Shown here in pieces: positions 9,188 to 22,857 of a stretch of DNA of 64,000 nt. The notes beneath the pieces were generated by a model. The model had not been told where the DNA came from and did no database searches. It saw only the letters and a program-made list of their open reading frames with translations. Positions within the stretch are counted from its first letter, which is position 1, and each line of letters starts with the position of its first letter. The stretch is from Siphonodentalium dalli. Its lineage: Eukaryota > Mollusca > Scaphopoda > Gadilida > Siphonodentaliidae. Both the position numbers and the translations under genes were made by a program. The DNA lies in the NCBI GenBank assembly GCA_032622095.1, contig CP136064.1:4767512-4831511 (forward strand), written 5' to 3'.

Positions 9188-12100
9188 GGCCATATGACCC
9201 ATTATATGTATCTACTTCCAACACTTTTGTTGTTTGTGGATAGGTATGCATCTATGCAAATGGTTTGCACAAAGTTTGGGCTCCTCAGTGGGTTTTAAGG
9301 GTATTGAGACAGCCCAACACCCACAGCACCCATGATAAAACCATACAGCACCCGTGCCTATGAAAACATATTTCTGAGTCAGCCATCTCTCAAACTATAC
9401 CCATTCTGTAAATGATTCCACATTTCACTCTAGAATATATAGAGGCAATGGGAAAAAAATATTTGGGCACCTGAATGGGATTTTGGGCTCTATTCAGGGG
9501 GATATTTGGTTTTTTTAATGGTTAAATTTGTATATTTAACTGGAATTGGGTCCTGTAAAGGTATATACTTCTAGGTCTCCTAGTGTTTTTGGAAATATCT
9601 GCATCAGTATAAGAAGATTTGCAAAAGTTTGGGCTCCTTAGTGGGTTTTAAGGGTATGGAGACAGCCCAACACCCACCGAACCCATGACAATTCAAGTTA
9701 AATTGGTATATTTAACTTGAATTGGGCCATATGACCCATTATATGTATCTACTTCCAACACTTTTGTTGTTTGTGGATAGGTATGCATCTATGCAAATGG
9801 TTTGCACAAAGTTTGGGCTCCTCAGTGGGTTTTAAGGGTATTGAGACAGCCCAACACCCACAGCACCCATGATAAAACCATACAGCACCCGTGTCTATGA
9901 AAACATATTTCTGAGTCAGCGATCTCTCAGACTATACCCATTCTGTAAATGATTCCACATTTCACTCTAGAATATATAGAGGCAATGGGAACAAAAATAT
10001 TTGGGCACCTGAATGGGATTTTGGGCTCTATTCAGGGGGGGATATTTTTTTTTTTTAATTGTTAAATTGGTATATTTAACTGGAATTGGGTCCTGTAAAG
10101 GTATATACTTCTAGGTCTCCTTGTGTTTTTGGAAATATCTGCATCAGTATAAGAAGATTTGCAAAAGTTTGGGCTCCTTGGTGGGTTTTAAGGGTATGGA
10201 GACAGCCCAACACCCACAGCACCCATGACAATTCAAGTTAAATTGGTATATTTAACTTGAATTGGGCCATATGACCCATTATATGTATCTACTTCCAACA
10301 CTTTTGTTGTTTGTGGATAGGTATGCATCTATGCAAATGGTTTGCACAAAGTTTGGGCTCCTCAGTGGGTTTTAAGGGTATTGAGACAGCCCAACACCCA
10401 CAGCACCCATGATAAAACCATACAGCACCCGTGCCTATGAAAACATATTTCTGAATCAGCCATCTCTCAGACTATACTCATTCTGTAAATGATTCCATAT
10501 TTCACTCTAGAATATATAGAGGCAATGGGAAAAAAATATTTGGGCACCTGAATGGGATTTTGGGCTCTAGTCAGGGGGGATATTTGTTTTTTTTAATGGT
10601 TAAATTGGTATATTTAACTTGAATTGGGCCATATGACCCATTATATGTATCTACTTCCAACACTTTTGTTGTTTGTGGATAGGTATGCATCTATGCAAAT
10701 GGTTTGCACAAAGTTTGGGCTCCTCAGTGGGTTTTATGGGTATTGAGACAGCCCAACACCCACAGCACCCATGATAAAACCATACAGCACCCGTGCCTAT
10801 GAAAACATATTTCTGAGTCAGCCATCTCTCAGACTATACTCATTCTGTAAATGATTCCACATTTCAATCTAGAATATATAGAGGCAATGGGAAAAAAATA
10901 TTTGGGCACCTGAATGGAATTTTGGGCTCTAGTCAGGGGGGATATTTGGTTTTTTTAATGGTTAAATTGGTATATTTAACTGGAATTGGGTCCTGAAAAA
11001 GTATATACTTCTAGGTCTCCTAGTGTTTTTGGAAATATTTGCATCAGTATAAGAAGATTTGCAAAAGTGTGGGCTCCTTAGTGGGTTTTAAGGGTATGGA
11101 GACAGCCCAACACCCACAGCACCCATGACAATTCAAGTTAAATTGGTATATTTAACTTGAATTGGGCCATATGACCCATTATATGTATCTACTTCCAACA
11201 CTTTTGTTGTTTGTGGATAGGTATGCATCTATGCAAATGGTTTGCACAAAGTTTGGGCTCCTCAGTGGGTTTTAAGGGTATTGAGACAGCCCAACACCCA
11301 CAGCACCCATGATAAAACCATACAGCACCCGTGCCTATGAAAACATATTTCTGAGTCAGCCATCTCTCAGACTATACCCATTCTGTAAATGATTCCACAT
11401 TTCACTCTAGAATATATAGAGGCAATGGGAACAAAAATATTTGGGCACCTGAATGGGATTTTGGGCTCTATTCAGGGGGGATATTTTTTTTTTTTAATTG
11501 TTAAATTGGTATATTTAACTGGAATTGGGTCCTGTAAAGGTATATACTTCTAGGTCTCCTAGTGTTTTTGGAAATATCTGCATCACTATAAGAAGATTTG
11601 CAAAAGTTTGGGCTCCTTAGTGGGTTTTAAGGGTATGGAGACAGCCCAACACCCACAGCACCCATGACAATTCAAGTTAAATTGGTATATTTAACTTGAA
11701 TTGGGCCATATGACCCATTATATGTATCTACTTCCAACACTTTTGTTGTTTGTGGATAGGTATGCATCTATGCAAATGGTTTGCACAAAGTTTGGGCTCC
11801 TCAGTGGGTCTTAAGGGTATTGAGACAGCCCAACACCCACAGCACCCATGATAAAACCATACAGCACCCGTGCCTATGAAAACATATTTCTGAGTCAGCC
11901 ATCTCTCAGACTATACCCATTCTGTAAATGATTCCACATTTCACTCTAGAATATATAGAGGCAATGTGGAAAAAATATTTGGGCACCTGAATGGGATTTT
12001 GGGCTCTATTCAGGGGGGATATATATTTTTTGTAATGGTTAAATTGGTATATTTAACTGGAATTGGGTCCTGTAAAGGTATATACTTCTAGGTCTCCTTG

Positions 12101-14779
12101 TGTTTTTGGAAATATCTGCATCAGTATAAGAAGATTTGCAAAAGTTTGGGCTCCTTAGTGGGTTTTAAGGGTATGGAGACAGCCCAACACCCACAGCACC
12201 CATGACAATTCAAGTTAAATTGGTATATTTAACTTGAATTGGGCCATATGACCCATTATATGTATCTACTTCCAACACTTTTGTTGTTTGTGGATAGGTA
12301 TGCATCTATGCAAATGGTTTGCACAAAGTTTGGGCTCCTCAGTGGGTTTTAAGGGTATTGAGACAGCCCAACACCCACAGCACCCATGATAAAACCATAC
12401 AGCACCCGTGCCTATGAAAACATATTTCTGAATCAGCCATCTCTCAGACTATACTCATTCTGTAAATGATTCCATATTTCACTCTAGAATATATAGAGGC
12501 AATGGGAAAAAAATATTTGGGCACCTGAATGCGATTTTGGGCTCTAGTCAGGGGGGATATTTGTTTTTTTTAATGGTTAAATTGGTATATTTAACTTGAA
12601 TTGGGCCATATGACCCATTATATGTATCTACTTCCAACACTTTTGTTGTTTGTGGATAGGTATGCATCTATGCAAATGGTTTGCACAAAGTTTGGGCTCC
12701 TCAGTGGGTTTTATGGGTATTGAGACAGCCCAACACCCACAGCACCCATGATAAAACCATACAGCACCCGTGCCTATGAAAACATATTTCTGAGTCAGCC
12801 ATCTCTCAGACTATACTCATTCTGTAAATGATTCCACATTTCAATCTAGAATATATAGAGGCAATGGGAAAAAAATATTTGGGCACCTGAATGGGATTTT
12901 GGGCTCTAGTCAGGGGGGATATTTGGTTTTTTTAATGGTTAAATTGGTATATTTAACTGGAATTGGGTCCTGAAAAAGTATATACTTCTAGGTCTCCTAG
13001 TGTTTTTGGAAATATTTGCATCAGTATAAGAAGATTTGCAAAAGTGTGGGCTCCTTAGTGGGTTTTAAGGGTATGGAGACAGCCCAACACCCACAGCACC
13101 CATGACAATTCAAGTTAAATTGGTATATTTAACTTGAATTGGGCCATATGACCCATTATATGTATCTACTTCCAACACTTTTGTTGTTTGTGGATAGGTA
13201 TGCATCTATGCAAATGGTTTGCACAAAGTTTGGGCTCCTCAGTGGGTTTTAAGGGTATTGAGACAGCCCAACACCCACAGCACCCATGATAAAACCATAC
13301 AGCACCCGTGCCTATGAAAACATATTTCTGAGTCAGCCATCTCTCAGACTATACCCATTCTGTAAATGATTCCACATTTCACTCTAGAATATATAGAGGC
13401 AATGGGAACAAAAATATTTGGGCACCTGAATGGGATTTTGGGCTCTATTCAGGGGGGATATTTTTTTTTTTTAATTGTTAAATTGGTATATTTAACTGGA
13501 ATTGGGTCCTGTAAAGGTATATACTTCTAGGTCTCCTAGTGTTTTTGGAAATATCTGCATCACTATAAGAAGATTTGCAAAAGTTTGGGCTCCTTAGTGG
13601 GTTTTAAGGGTATGGAGACAGCCCAACACCCACAGCACCCATGACAATTCAAGTTAAATTGGTATATTTAACTTGAATTGGGCCATATGACCCATTATAT
13701 GTATCTACTTCCAACACTTTTGTTGTTTGTGGATAGGTATGCATCTATGCAAATGGTTTGCACAAAGTTTGGGCTCCTCAGTGGGTCTTAAGGGTATTGA
13801 GACAGCCCAACACCCACAGCACCCATGATAAAACCATACAGCACCCGTGCCTATGAAAACATATTTCTGAGTCAGCCATCTCTCAGACTATACCCATTCT
13901 GTAAATGATTCCACATTTCACTCTAGAATATATAGAGGCAATGTGGAAAAAATATTTGGGCACCTGAATGGGATTTTGGGCTCTATTCAGGGGGGATATA
14001 TATTTTTTTTAATGGTTAAATTGGTATATTTAACTGGAATTGGGTCCTGTAAAGGTATATACTTCTAGGTCTCCTTGTGTTTTTGGAAATATCTGCATCA
14101 GTATAAGAAGATTTGCAAAAGTTTGGGCTCCTTAGTGGGTTTTAAGGGTATGGAGACAGCCCAACACCCACAGCACCCATGACAATTCAAGTTAAATTGG
14201 TATATTTAACATGAATTGGGCCATATGACCCATTATATGTATCTACTTCCAACACTTTTGTTGTTTGTGGATAGGTATGCATCTATGCAAATGGTTTGCA
14301 CAAAGTTTGGGCTCCTCAGTGGGTTTTAAGGGTATTGAGACAGCCCAACACCCACAGCACCCATGATAAAACCATACAGCACCCGTGCCTATGAAAACAT
14401 ATTTCTGAATCAGCCATCTCTCAGACTATACTCATTCTGTAAATGATTCCATATTTCACTCTAGAATATATAGAGGCAATGGGAACAAAATATTTGGGCA
14501 CCTGAATGGGATTTTGGGCTCTATTCAGGGGGGATATATATTTTTTTTAATGGTTAAATTTGTATATTTAACTGGAATTGGGTCCTGTAAAGGTATATAC
14601 TTCTAGGTCTCCTAGTGTTTTTGGAAATATCTGCATCAGTATAAGAAGATTTGCAAAAGTTTGGGCTCCTTAGTGGGTTTTAAGGGTATGGAGACAGCCC
14701 AACACCCACAGCACCCATGACAATTCAAGTTAAATTGGTATATTTAACTTGAATTGGGCCATATGACCCATTATATGTA

Positions 14780-17700
14780 TCTACTTCCAACACTTTTGTT
14801 GTTTGTGGATAGGTATGCATCTATGCAAATGGTTTGCACAAAGTTTGGGCTCCTCAGTGGGTTTTAAGGGTATTGAGACAGCCCAACACCCACAGCACCC
14901 ATGATAAAACCATACAGCACCCGTGCCTATGAAAACATATTTCTGAATCAGCCATCTCTCAGACTATACTCATTCTGTAAATGATTCCATATTTCACTCT
15001 AGAATATATAGAGGCAATGGGAAAAAAATATTTGGGCACCTGAATGCGATTTTGGGCTCTAGTCAGGGGGGATATTTGTTTTTTTTAATGGTTAAATTGG
15101 TATATTTAACTTGAATTGGGCCATATGACCCATTATATGTATCTACTTCCAACACTTTTGTTGTTTGTGGATAGGTATGCATCTATGCAAATGGTTTGCA
15201 CAAAGTTTGGGCTCCTCAGTGGGTTTTATGGGTATTGAGACAGCCCAACACCCACAGCACCCATGATAAAACCATACAGCACCCGTGCCTATGAAAACAT
15301 ATTTCTGAGTCAGCCATCTCTCAGACTATACTCATTCTGTAAATGATTCCACATTTCAATCTAGAATATATAGAGGCAATGGGAAAAAAATATTTGGGCA
15401 CCTGAATGGGATTTTGGGCTCTAGTCAGGGGGGATATTTGGTTTTTTTAATGGTTAAATTGGTATATTTAACTGGAATTGGGTCCTGAAAAAGTATATAC
15501 TTCTAGGTCTCCTAGTGTTTTTGGAAATATTTGCATCAGTATAAGAAGATTTGCAAAAGTGTGGGCTCCTTAGTGGGTTTTAAGGGTATGGAGACAGCCC
15601 AACACCCACAGCACCCATGACAATTCAAGTTAAATTGGTATATTTAACTTGAATTGGGCCATATGACCCATTATATGTATCTACTTCCAACACTTTTGTT
15701 GTTTGTGGATAGGTATGCATCTATGCAAATGGTTTGCACAAAGTTTGGGCTCCTCAGTGGGTTTTAAGGGTATTGAGACAGCCCAACACCCACAGCACCC
15801 ATGATAAAACCATACAGCACCCGTGCCTATGAAAACATATTTCTGAGTCATCCATCTCTCAGACTATACCCATTCTGTAAATGATTCCACATTTCACTCT
15901 AGAATATATAGAGGCAATGGGAACAAAAATATTTGGGCACCTGAATGGGATTTTGGGCTCTATTCAGGGGGGATATATATTTTTTTTAATTGTTAAATTG
16001 GTATATTTAACTGGAATTGGGTCCTGTAAAGGTATATACTTCTAGGTCTCCTAGTGTTTTTGGAAATATCTGCATCACTATAAGAAGATTTGCAAAAGTT
16101 TGGGCTCCTTAGTGGGTTTTAAGGGTATGGAGACAGCCCAACACCCACAGCACCCATGACAATTCAAGTTAAATTGGTATATTTAACTTGAATTGGGCCA
16201 TATGACCCATTATATGTATCTACTTCCAACACTTTTGTTGTTTGTGGATAGGTATGCATCTATGCAAATGGTTTGCACAAAGTTTGGGCTCCTCAGTGGG
16301 TCTTAAGGGTATTGAGACAGCCCAACACCCACAGCACCCATGATAAAACCATACAGCACCCGTGCCTATGAAAACATATTTCTGAGTCAGCCATCTCTCA
16401 GACTATACCCATTCTGTAAATGATTCCACATTTCACTCTAGAATATATAGAGGCAATGGGGAAAAAATATTTGGGCACCTGAATGGGATTTTGGGCTCTA
16501 TTCAGGGGGGATATATTTTTTTTTAATGGTTAAATTGGTATATTTAACTGGAATTGGGTCCTGAAAAAGTATATACTTCTAGGTCTCCTAGTGTTTTTGG
16601 AAATATTTGCATCAGTATAAGAAGATTTGCAAAAGTGTGGGCTCCTTAGTGGGTTTTAAGGGTATGGAGACAGCCCAACACCCACAGCACCCATGACAAT
16701 TCAAGTTAAATTGGTATATTTAACTTGAATTGGGCCATATGACCCATTATATGTATCTACTTCCAACACTTTTGTTGTTTGTGGATAGGTATGCATCTAT
16801 GCAAATGGTTTGCACAAAGTTTGGGCTCCTCAGTGGGTTTTAAGGGTATTGAGACAGCCCAACACCCACAGCACCCATGATAAAACCATACAGCACCCGT
16901 GCCTATGAAAACATATTTCTGAGTCAGCCATCTCTCAGACTATACCCATTCTGTAAATGATTCCACATTTCACTCTAGAATATATAGAGGCAATGGGAAC
17001 AAAAATATTTGGGCACCTGAATGGGATTTTGGGCTCTATTCAGGGGGGATATTTTTTTTTTTTAATTGTTAAATTGGTATATTTAACTGGAATTGGGTCC
17101 TGTAAAGGTATATACTTCTAGGTCTCCTAGTGTTTTTGGAAATATCTGCATCACTATAAGAAGATTTGCAAAAGTTTGGGCTCCTTAGTGGGTTTTAAGG
17201 GTATGGAGACAGCCCAACACCCACAGCACCCATGACAATTCAAGTTAAATTGGTATATTTAACTTGAATTGGGCCATATGACCCATTATATGTATCTACT
17301 TCCAACACTTTTGTTGTTTGTGGATAGGTATGCATCTATGCAAATGGTTTGCACAAAGTTTGGGCTCCTCAGTGGGTCTTAACGGTATTGAGACAGCCCA
17401 ACACCCACAGCACCCATGATAAAACCATACAGCACCCGTGCCTATGAAAACATATTTCTGAGTCAGCCATCTCTCAGACTATACCCATTCTGTAAATGAT
17501 TCCACATTTCACTCTAGAATATATAGAGGCAATGGGGAAAAAATATTTGGGCACCTGAATGGGATTTTGGGCTCTATTCAGGGGGGATATATATTTTTTT
17601 TAATGGTTAAATTGGTATATTTAACTGGAATTGGGTCCTGTAAAGGTATATACTTCTAGGTCTCCTTGTGTTTTTGGAAATATCTGCATCAGTATAAGAA

Positions 17701-18369
17701 GATTTGCAAAAGTTTGGGCTCCTTAGTGGGTTTTAAGGGTATGGAGACAGCCCAACACCCACAGCACCCATGACAATTCAAGTTAAATTGGTATATTTAA
17801 CATGAATTGGGCCATATGACCCATTATATGTATCTACTTCCAACACTTTTGTTGTTTGTGGATAGGTATGCATCTATGCAAATGGTTTGCACAAAGTTTG
17901 GGCTCCTCAGTGGGTTTTAAGGGTATTGAGACAGCCCAACACCCACAGCACCCATGATAAAACCATACAGCACCCGTGCCTATGAAAACATATTTCTGAA
18001 TCAGCCATCTCTCAGACTATACTCATTCTGTAAATGATTCCATATTTCACTCTAGAATATATAGAGGCAATGGGAACAAAATATTTGGGCACCTGAATGG
18101 GATTTTGGGCTCTATTCAGGGGGGATATATATTTTTTTTAATGGTTAAATTTGTATATTTAACTGGAATTGGGTCCTGTAAAGGTATATACTTCTAGGTC
18201 TCCTAGTGTTTTTGGAAATATCTGCATCAGTATAAGAAGATTTGCAAAAGTTTGGGCTCCTTAGTGGGTTTTAAGGGTATGGAGACAGCCCAACACCCAC
18301 AGCACCCATGACAATTCAAGTTAAATTGGTATATTTAACTTGAATTGGGCCATATGACCCATTATATGT
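14780..18369 (+). repeat. Enlarged 3.59-kb HOR with out-of-register insertion
   Basis: One A plus six AB pairs, against one A plus four AB pairs in the neighbouring HORs (12265-14779 and 18370-20889). The AB pair at about 16220-16700 joins an A of the GTGGGTCTTAAGG type to a B of the GTCCTGAAAAAG type, which normally follows a different A, so the two extra pairs entered by unequal exchange. Confidence 0.7.
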
Positions 18370-21300
18370 ATCTACTTCCAACACTTTTGTTGTTTGTGGA
18401 TAGGTATGCATCTATGCAAATGGTTTGCACAAAGTTTGGGCTCCTCAGTGGGTTTTAAGGGTATTGAGACAGCCCAACACCCACAGCACCCATGATAAAA
18501 CCATACAGCACCCGTGCCTATGAAAACATATTTCTGAATCAGCCATCTCTCAGACTATACTCATTCTGTAAATGATTCCATATTTCACTCTAGAATATAT
18601 AGAGGCAATGGGAAAAAAATATTTGGGCACCTGAATGCGATTTTGGGCTCTAGTCAGGGGGGATATTTGTTTTTTTTAATGGTTAAATTGGTATATTTAA
18701 CTTGAATTGGGCCATATGACCCATTATATGTATCTACTTCCAACACTTTTGTTGTTTGTGGATAGGTATGCATCTATGCAAATGGTTTGCACAAAGTTTG
18801 GGCTCCTCAGTGGGTTTTATGGGTATTGAGACAGCCCAACACCCACAGCACCCATGATAAAACCATACAGCACCCGTGCCTATGAAAACATATTTCTGAG
18901 TCAGCCATCTCTCAGACTATACTCATTCTGTAAATGATTCCACATTTCAATCTAGAATATATAGAGGCAATGGGAAAAAAATATTTGGGCACCTGAATGG
19001 GATTTTGGGCTCTAGTCAGGGGGGATATTTGGTTTTTTTAATGGTTAAATTGGTATATTTAACTGGAATTGGGTCCTGAAAAAGTATATACTTCTAGGTC
19101 TCCTAGTGTTTTTGGAAATATTTGCATCAGTATAAGAAGATTTGCAAAAGTGTGGGCTCCTTAGTGGGTTTTAAGGGTATGGAGACAGCCCAACACCCAC
19201 AGCACCCATGACAATTCAAGTTAAATTGGTATATTTAACTTGAATTGGGCCATATGACCCATTATATGTATCTACTTCCAACACTTTTGTTGTTTGTGGA
19301 TAGGTATGCATCTATGCAAATGGTTTGCACAAAGTTTGGGCTCCTCAGTGGGTTTTAAGGGTATTGAGACAGCCCAACACCCACAGCACCCATGATAAAA
19401 CCATACAGCACCCGTGCCTATGAAAACATATTTCTGAGTCAGCCATCTCTCAGACTATACCCATTCTGTAAATGATTCCACATTTCACTCTAGAATATAT
19501 AGAGGCAATGGGAACAAAAATATTTGGGCACCTGAATGGGATTTTGGGCTCTATTCAGGGGGGGATATTTTTTTTTTTTAATTGTTAAATTGGTATATTT
19601 AACTGGAATTGGGTCCTGTAAAGGTATATACTTCTAGGTCTCCTAGTGTTTTTGGAAATATCTGCATCACTATAAGAAGATTTGCAAAAGTTTGGGCTCC
19701 TTAGTGGGTTTTAAGGGTATGGAGACAGCCCAACACCCACAGCACCCATGACAATTCAAGTTAAATTGGTATATTTAACTTGAATTGGGCCATATGACCC
19801 ATTATATGTATCTACTTCCAACACTTTTGTTGTTTGTGGATAGGTATGCATCTATGCAAATGGTTTGCACAAAGTTTGGGCTCCTCAGTGGGTCTTAAGG
19901 GTATTGAGACAGCCCAACACCCACAGCACCCATGATAAAACCATACAGCACCCGTGCCTATGAAAACATATTTCTGAGTCAGCCATCTCTCAGACTATAC
20001 CCATTCTGTAAATGATTCCACATTTCACTCTAGAATATATAGAGGCAATGTGGAAAAAATATTTGGGCACCTGAATGGGATTTTGGGCTCTATTCAGGGG
20101 GGATATATATTTTTTTTAATGGTTAAATTGGTATATTTAACTGGAATTGGGTCCTGTAAAGGTATATACTTCTAGGTCTCCTTGTGTTTTTGGAAATATC
20201 TGCATCAGTATAAGAAGATTTGCAAAAGTTTGGGCTCCTTAGTGGGTTTTAAGGGTATGGAGACAGCCCAACACCCACAGCACCCATGACAATTCAAGTT
20301 AAATTGGTATATTTAACATGAATTGGGCCATATGACCCATTATATGTATCTACTTCCAACACTTTTGTTGTTTGTGGATAGGTATGCATCTATGCAAATG
20401 GTTTGCACAAAGTTTGGGCTCCTCAGTGGGTTTTAAGGGTATTGAGACAGCCCAACACCCACAGCACCCATGATAAAACCATACAGCACCCGTGCCTATG
20501 AAAACATATTTCTGAATCAGCCATCTCTCAGACTATACTCATTCTGTAAATGATTCCATATTTCACTCTAGAATATATAGAGGCAATGGGAACAAAATAT
20601 TTGGGCACCTGAATGGGATTTTGGGCTCTATTCAGGGGGGATATATATATTTTTTTAATGGTTAAATTTGTATATTTAACTGGAATTGGGTCCTGTAAAG
20701 GTATATACTTCTAGGTCTCCTAGTGTTTTTGGAAATATCTGCATCAGTATAAGAAGATTTGCAAAAGTTTGGGCTCCTTAGTGGGTTTTAAGGGTATGGA
20801 GACAGCCCAACACCCACAGCACCCATGACAATTCAAGTTAAATTGGTATATTTAACTTGAATTGGGCCATATGACCCATTATATGTATCTACTTCCAACA
20901 CTTTTGTTGTTTGTGGATAGGTATGCATCTATGCAAATGGTTTGCACAAAGTTTGGGCTCCTCAGTGGGTTTTAAGGGTATTGAGACAGCCCAACACCCA
21001 CAGCACCCATGATAAAACCATACAGCACCCGTGCCTATGAAAACATATTTCTGAATCAGCCATCTCTCAGACTATACTCATTCTGTAAATGATTCCATAT
21101 TTCACTCTAGAATATATAGAGGCAATGGGAAAAAAATATTTGGGCACCTGAATGCGATTTTGGGCTCTAGTCAGGGGGGATATTTGTTTTTTTTAATGGT
21201 TAAATTGGTATATTTAACTTGAATTGGGCCATATGACCCATTATATGTATCTACTTCCAACACTTTTGTTGTTTGTGGATAGGTATGCATCTATGCAAAT

Positions 21301-22857
21301 GGTTTGCACAAAGTTTGGGCTCCTCAGTGGGTTTTATGGGTATTGAGACAGCCCAACACCCACAGCACCCATGATAAAACCATACAGCACCCGTGCCTAT
21401 GAAAACATATTTCTGAGTCAGCCATCTCTCAGACTATACTCATTCTGTAAATGATTCCACATTTCAATCTAGAATATATAGAGGCAATGGGAAAAAAATA
21501 TTTGGGCACCTGAATGGGATTTTGGGCTCTAGTCAGGGGGGATATTTGGTTTTTTTAATGGTTAAATTGGTATATTTAACTGGAATTGGGTCCTGAAAAA
21601 GTATATACTTCTAGGTCTCCTAGTGTTTTTGGAAATATTTGCATCAGTATAAGAAGATTTGCAAAAGTGTGGGCTCCTTAGTGGGTTTTAAGGGTATGGA
21701 GACAGCCCAACACCCACAGCACCCATGACAATTCAAGTTAAATTGGTATATTTAACTTGAATTGGGCCATATGACCCATTATATGTATCTACTTCCAACA
21801 CTTTTGTTGTTTGTGGATAGGTATGCATCTATGCAAATGGTTTGCACAAAGTTTGGGCTCCTCAGTGGGTTTTAAGGGTATTGAGACAGCCCAACACCCA
21901 CAGCACCCATGATAAAACCATACAGCACCCGTGCCTATGAAAACATATTTCTGAGTCAGCCATCTCTCAGACTATACCCATTCTGTAAATGATTCCACAT
22001 TTCACTCTAGAATATATAGAGGCAATGGGAACAAAAATATTTGGGCACCTGAATGGGATTTTGGGCTCTATTCAGGGGGGATATTTTTTTTTTTTAATTG
22101 TTAAATTGGTATATTTAACTGGAATTGGGTCCTGTAAAGGTATATACTTCTAGGTCTCCTAGTGTTTTTGGAAATATCTGCATCACTATAAGAAGATTTG
22201 CAAAAGTTTGGGCTCCTTAGTGGGTTTTAAGGGTATGGAGACAGCCCAACATCCACAGCACCCATGACAATTCAAGTTAAATTGGTATATTTAACTTGAA
22301 TTGGGCCATATGACCCATTATATGTATCTACTTCCAACACTTTTGTTGTTTGTGGATAGGTATGCATCTATGCAAATGGTTTGCACAAAGTTTGGGCTCC
22401 TCAGTGGGTCTTAAGGGTATTGAGACAGCCCAACACCCACAGCACCCATGATAAAACCATACAGCACCCGTGCCTATGAAAACATATTTCTGAGTCAGCC
22501 ATCTCTCAGACTATACCCATTCTGTAAATGATTCCACATTTCACTCTAGAATATATAGAGGCAATGGGGAAAAAATATTTGGGCACCTGAATGGGATTTT
22601 GGGCTCTATTCAGGGGGGATATATTTTTTTTTAATGGTTAAATTGGTATATTTAACTGGAATTGGGTCCTGTAAAGGTATATACTTCTAGGTCTCCTAGT
22701 GTTTTTGGAAATATCTGCATCAGTATAAGAAGATTTGCAAAAGTTTGGGCTCCTTAGTGGGTTTTAAGGGTATGGAGACAGCCCAACACCCACAGCATCC
22801 ATGACAATTCAAGTTAAATTGGTATATTTAACTTGAATTGGGCCATATGACCCATTA

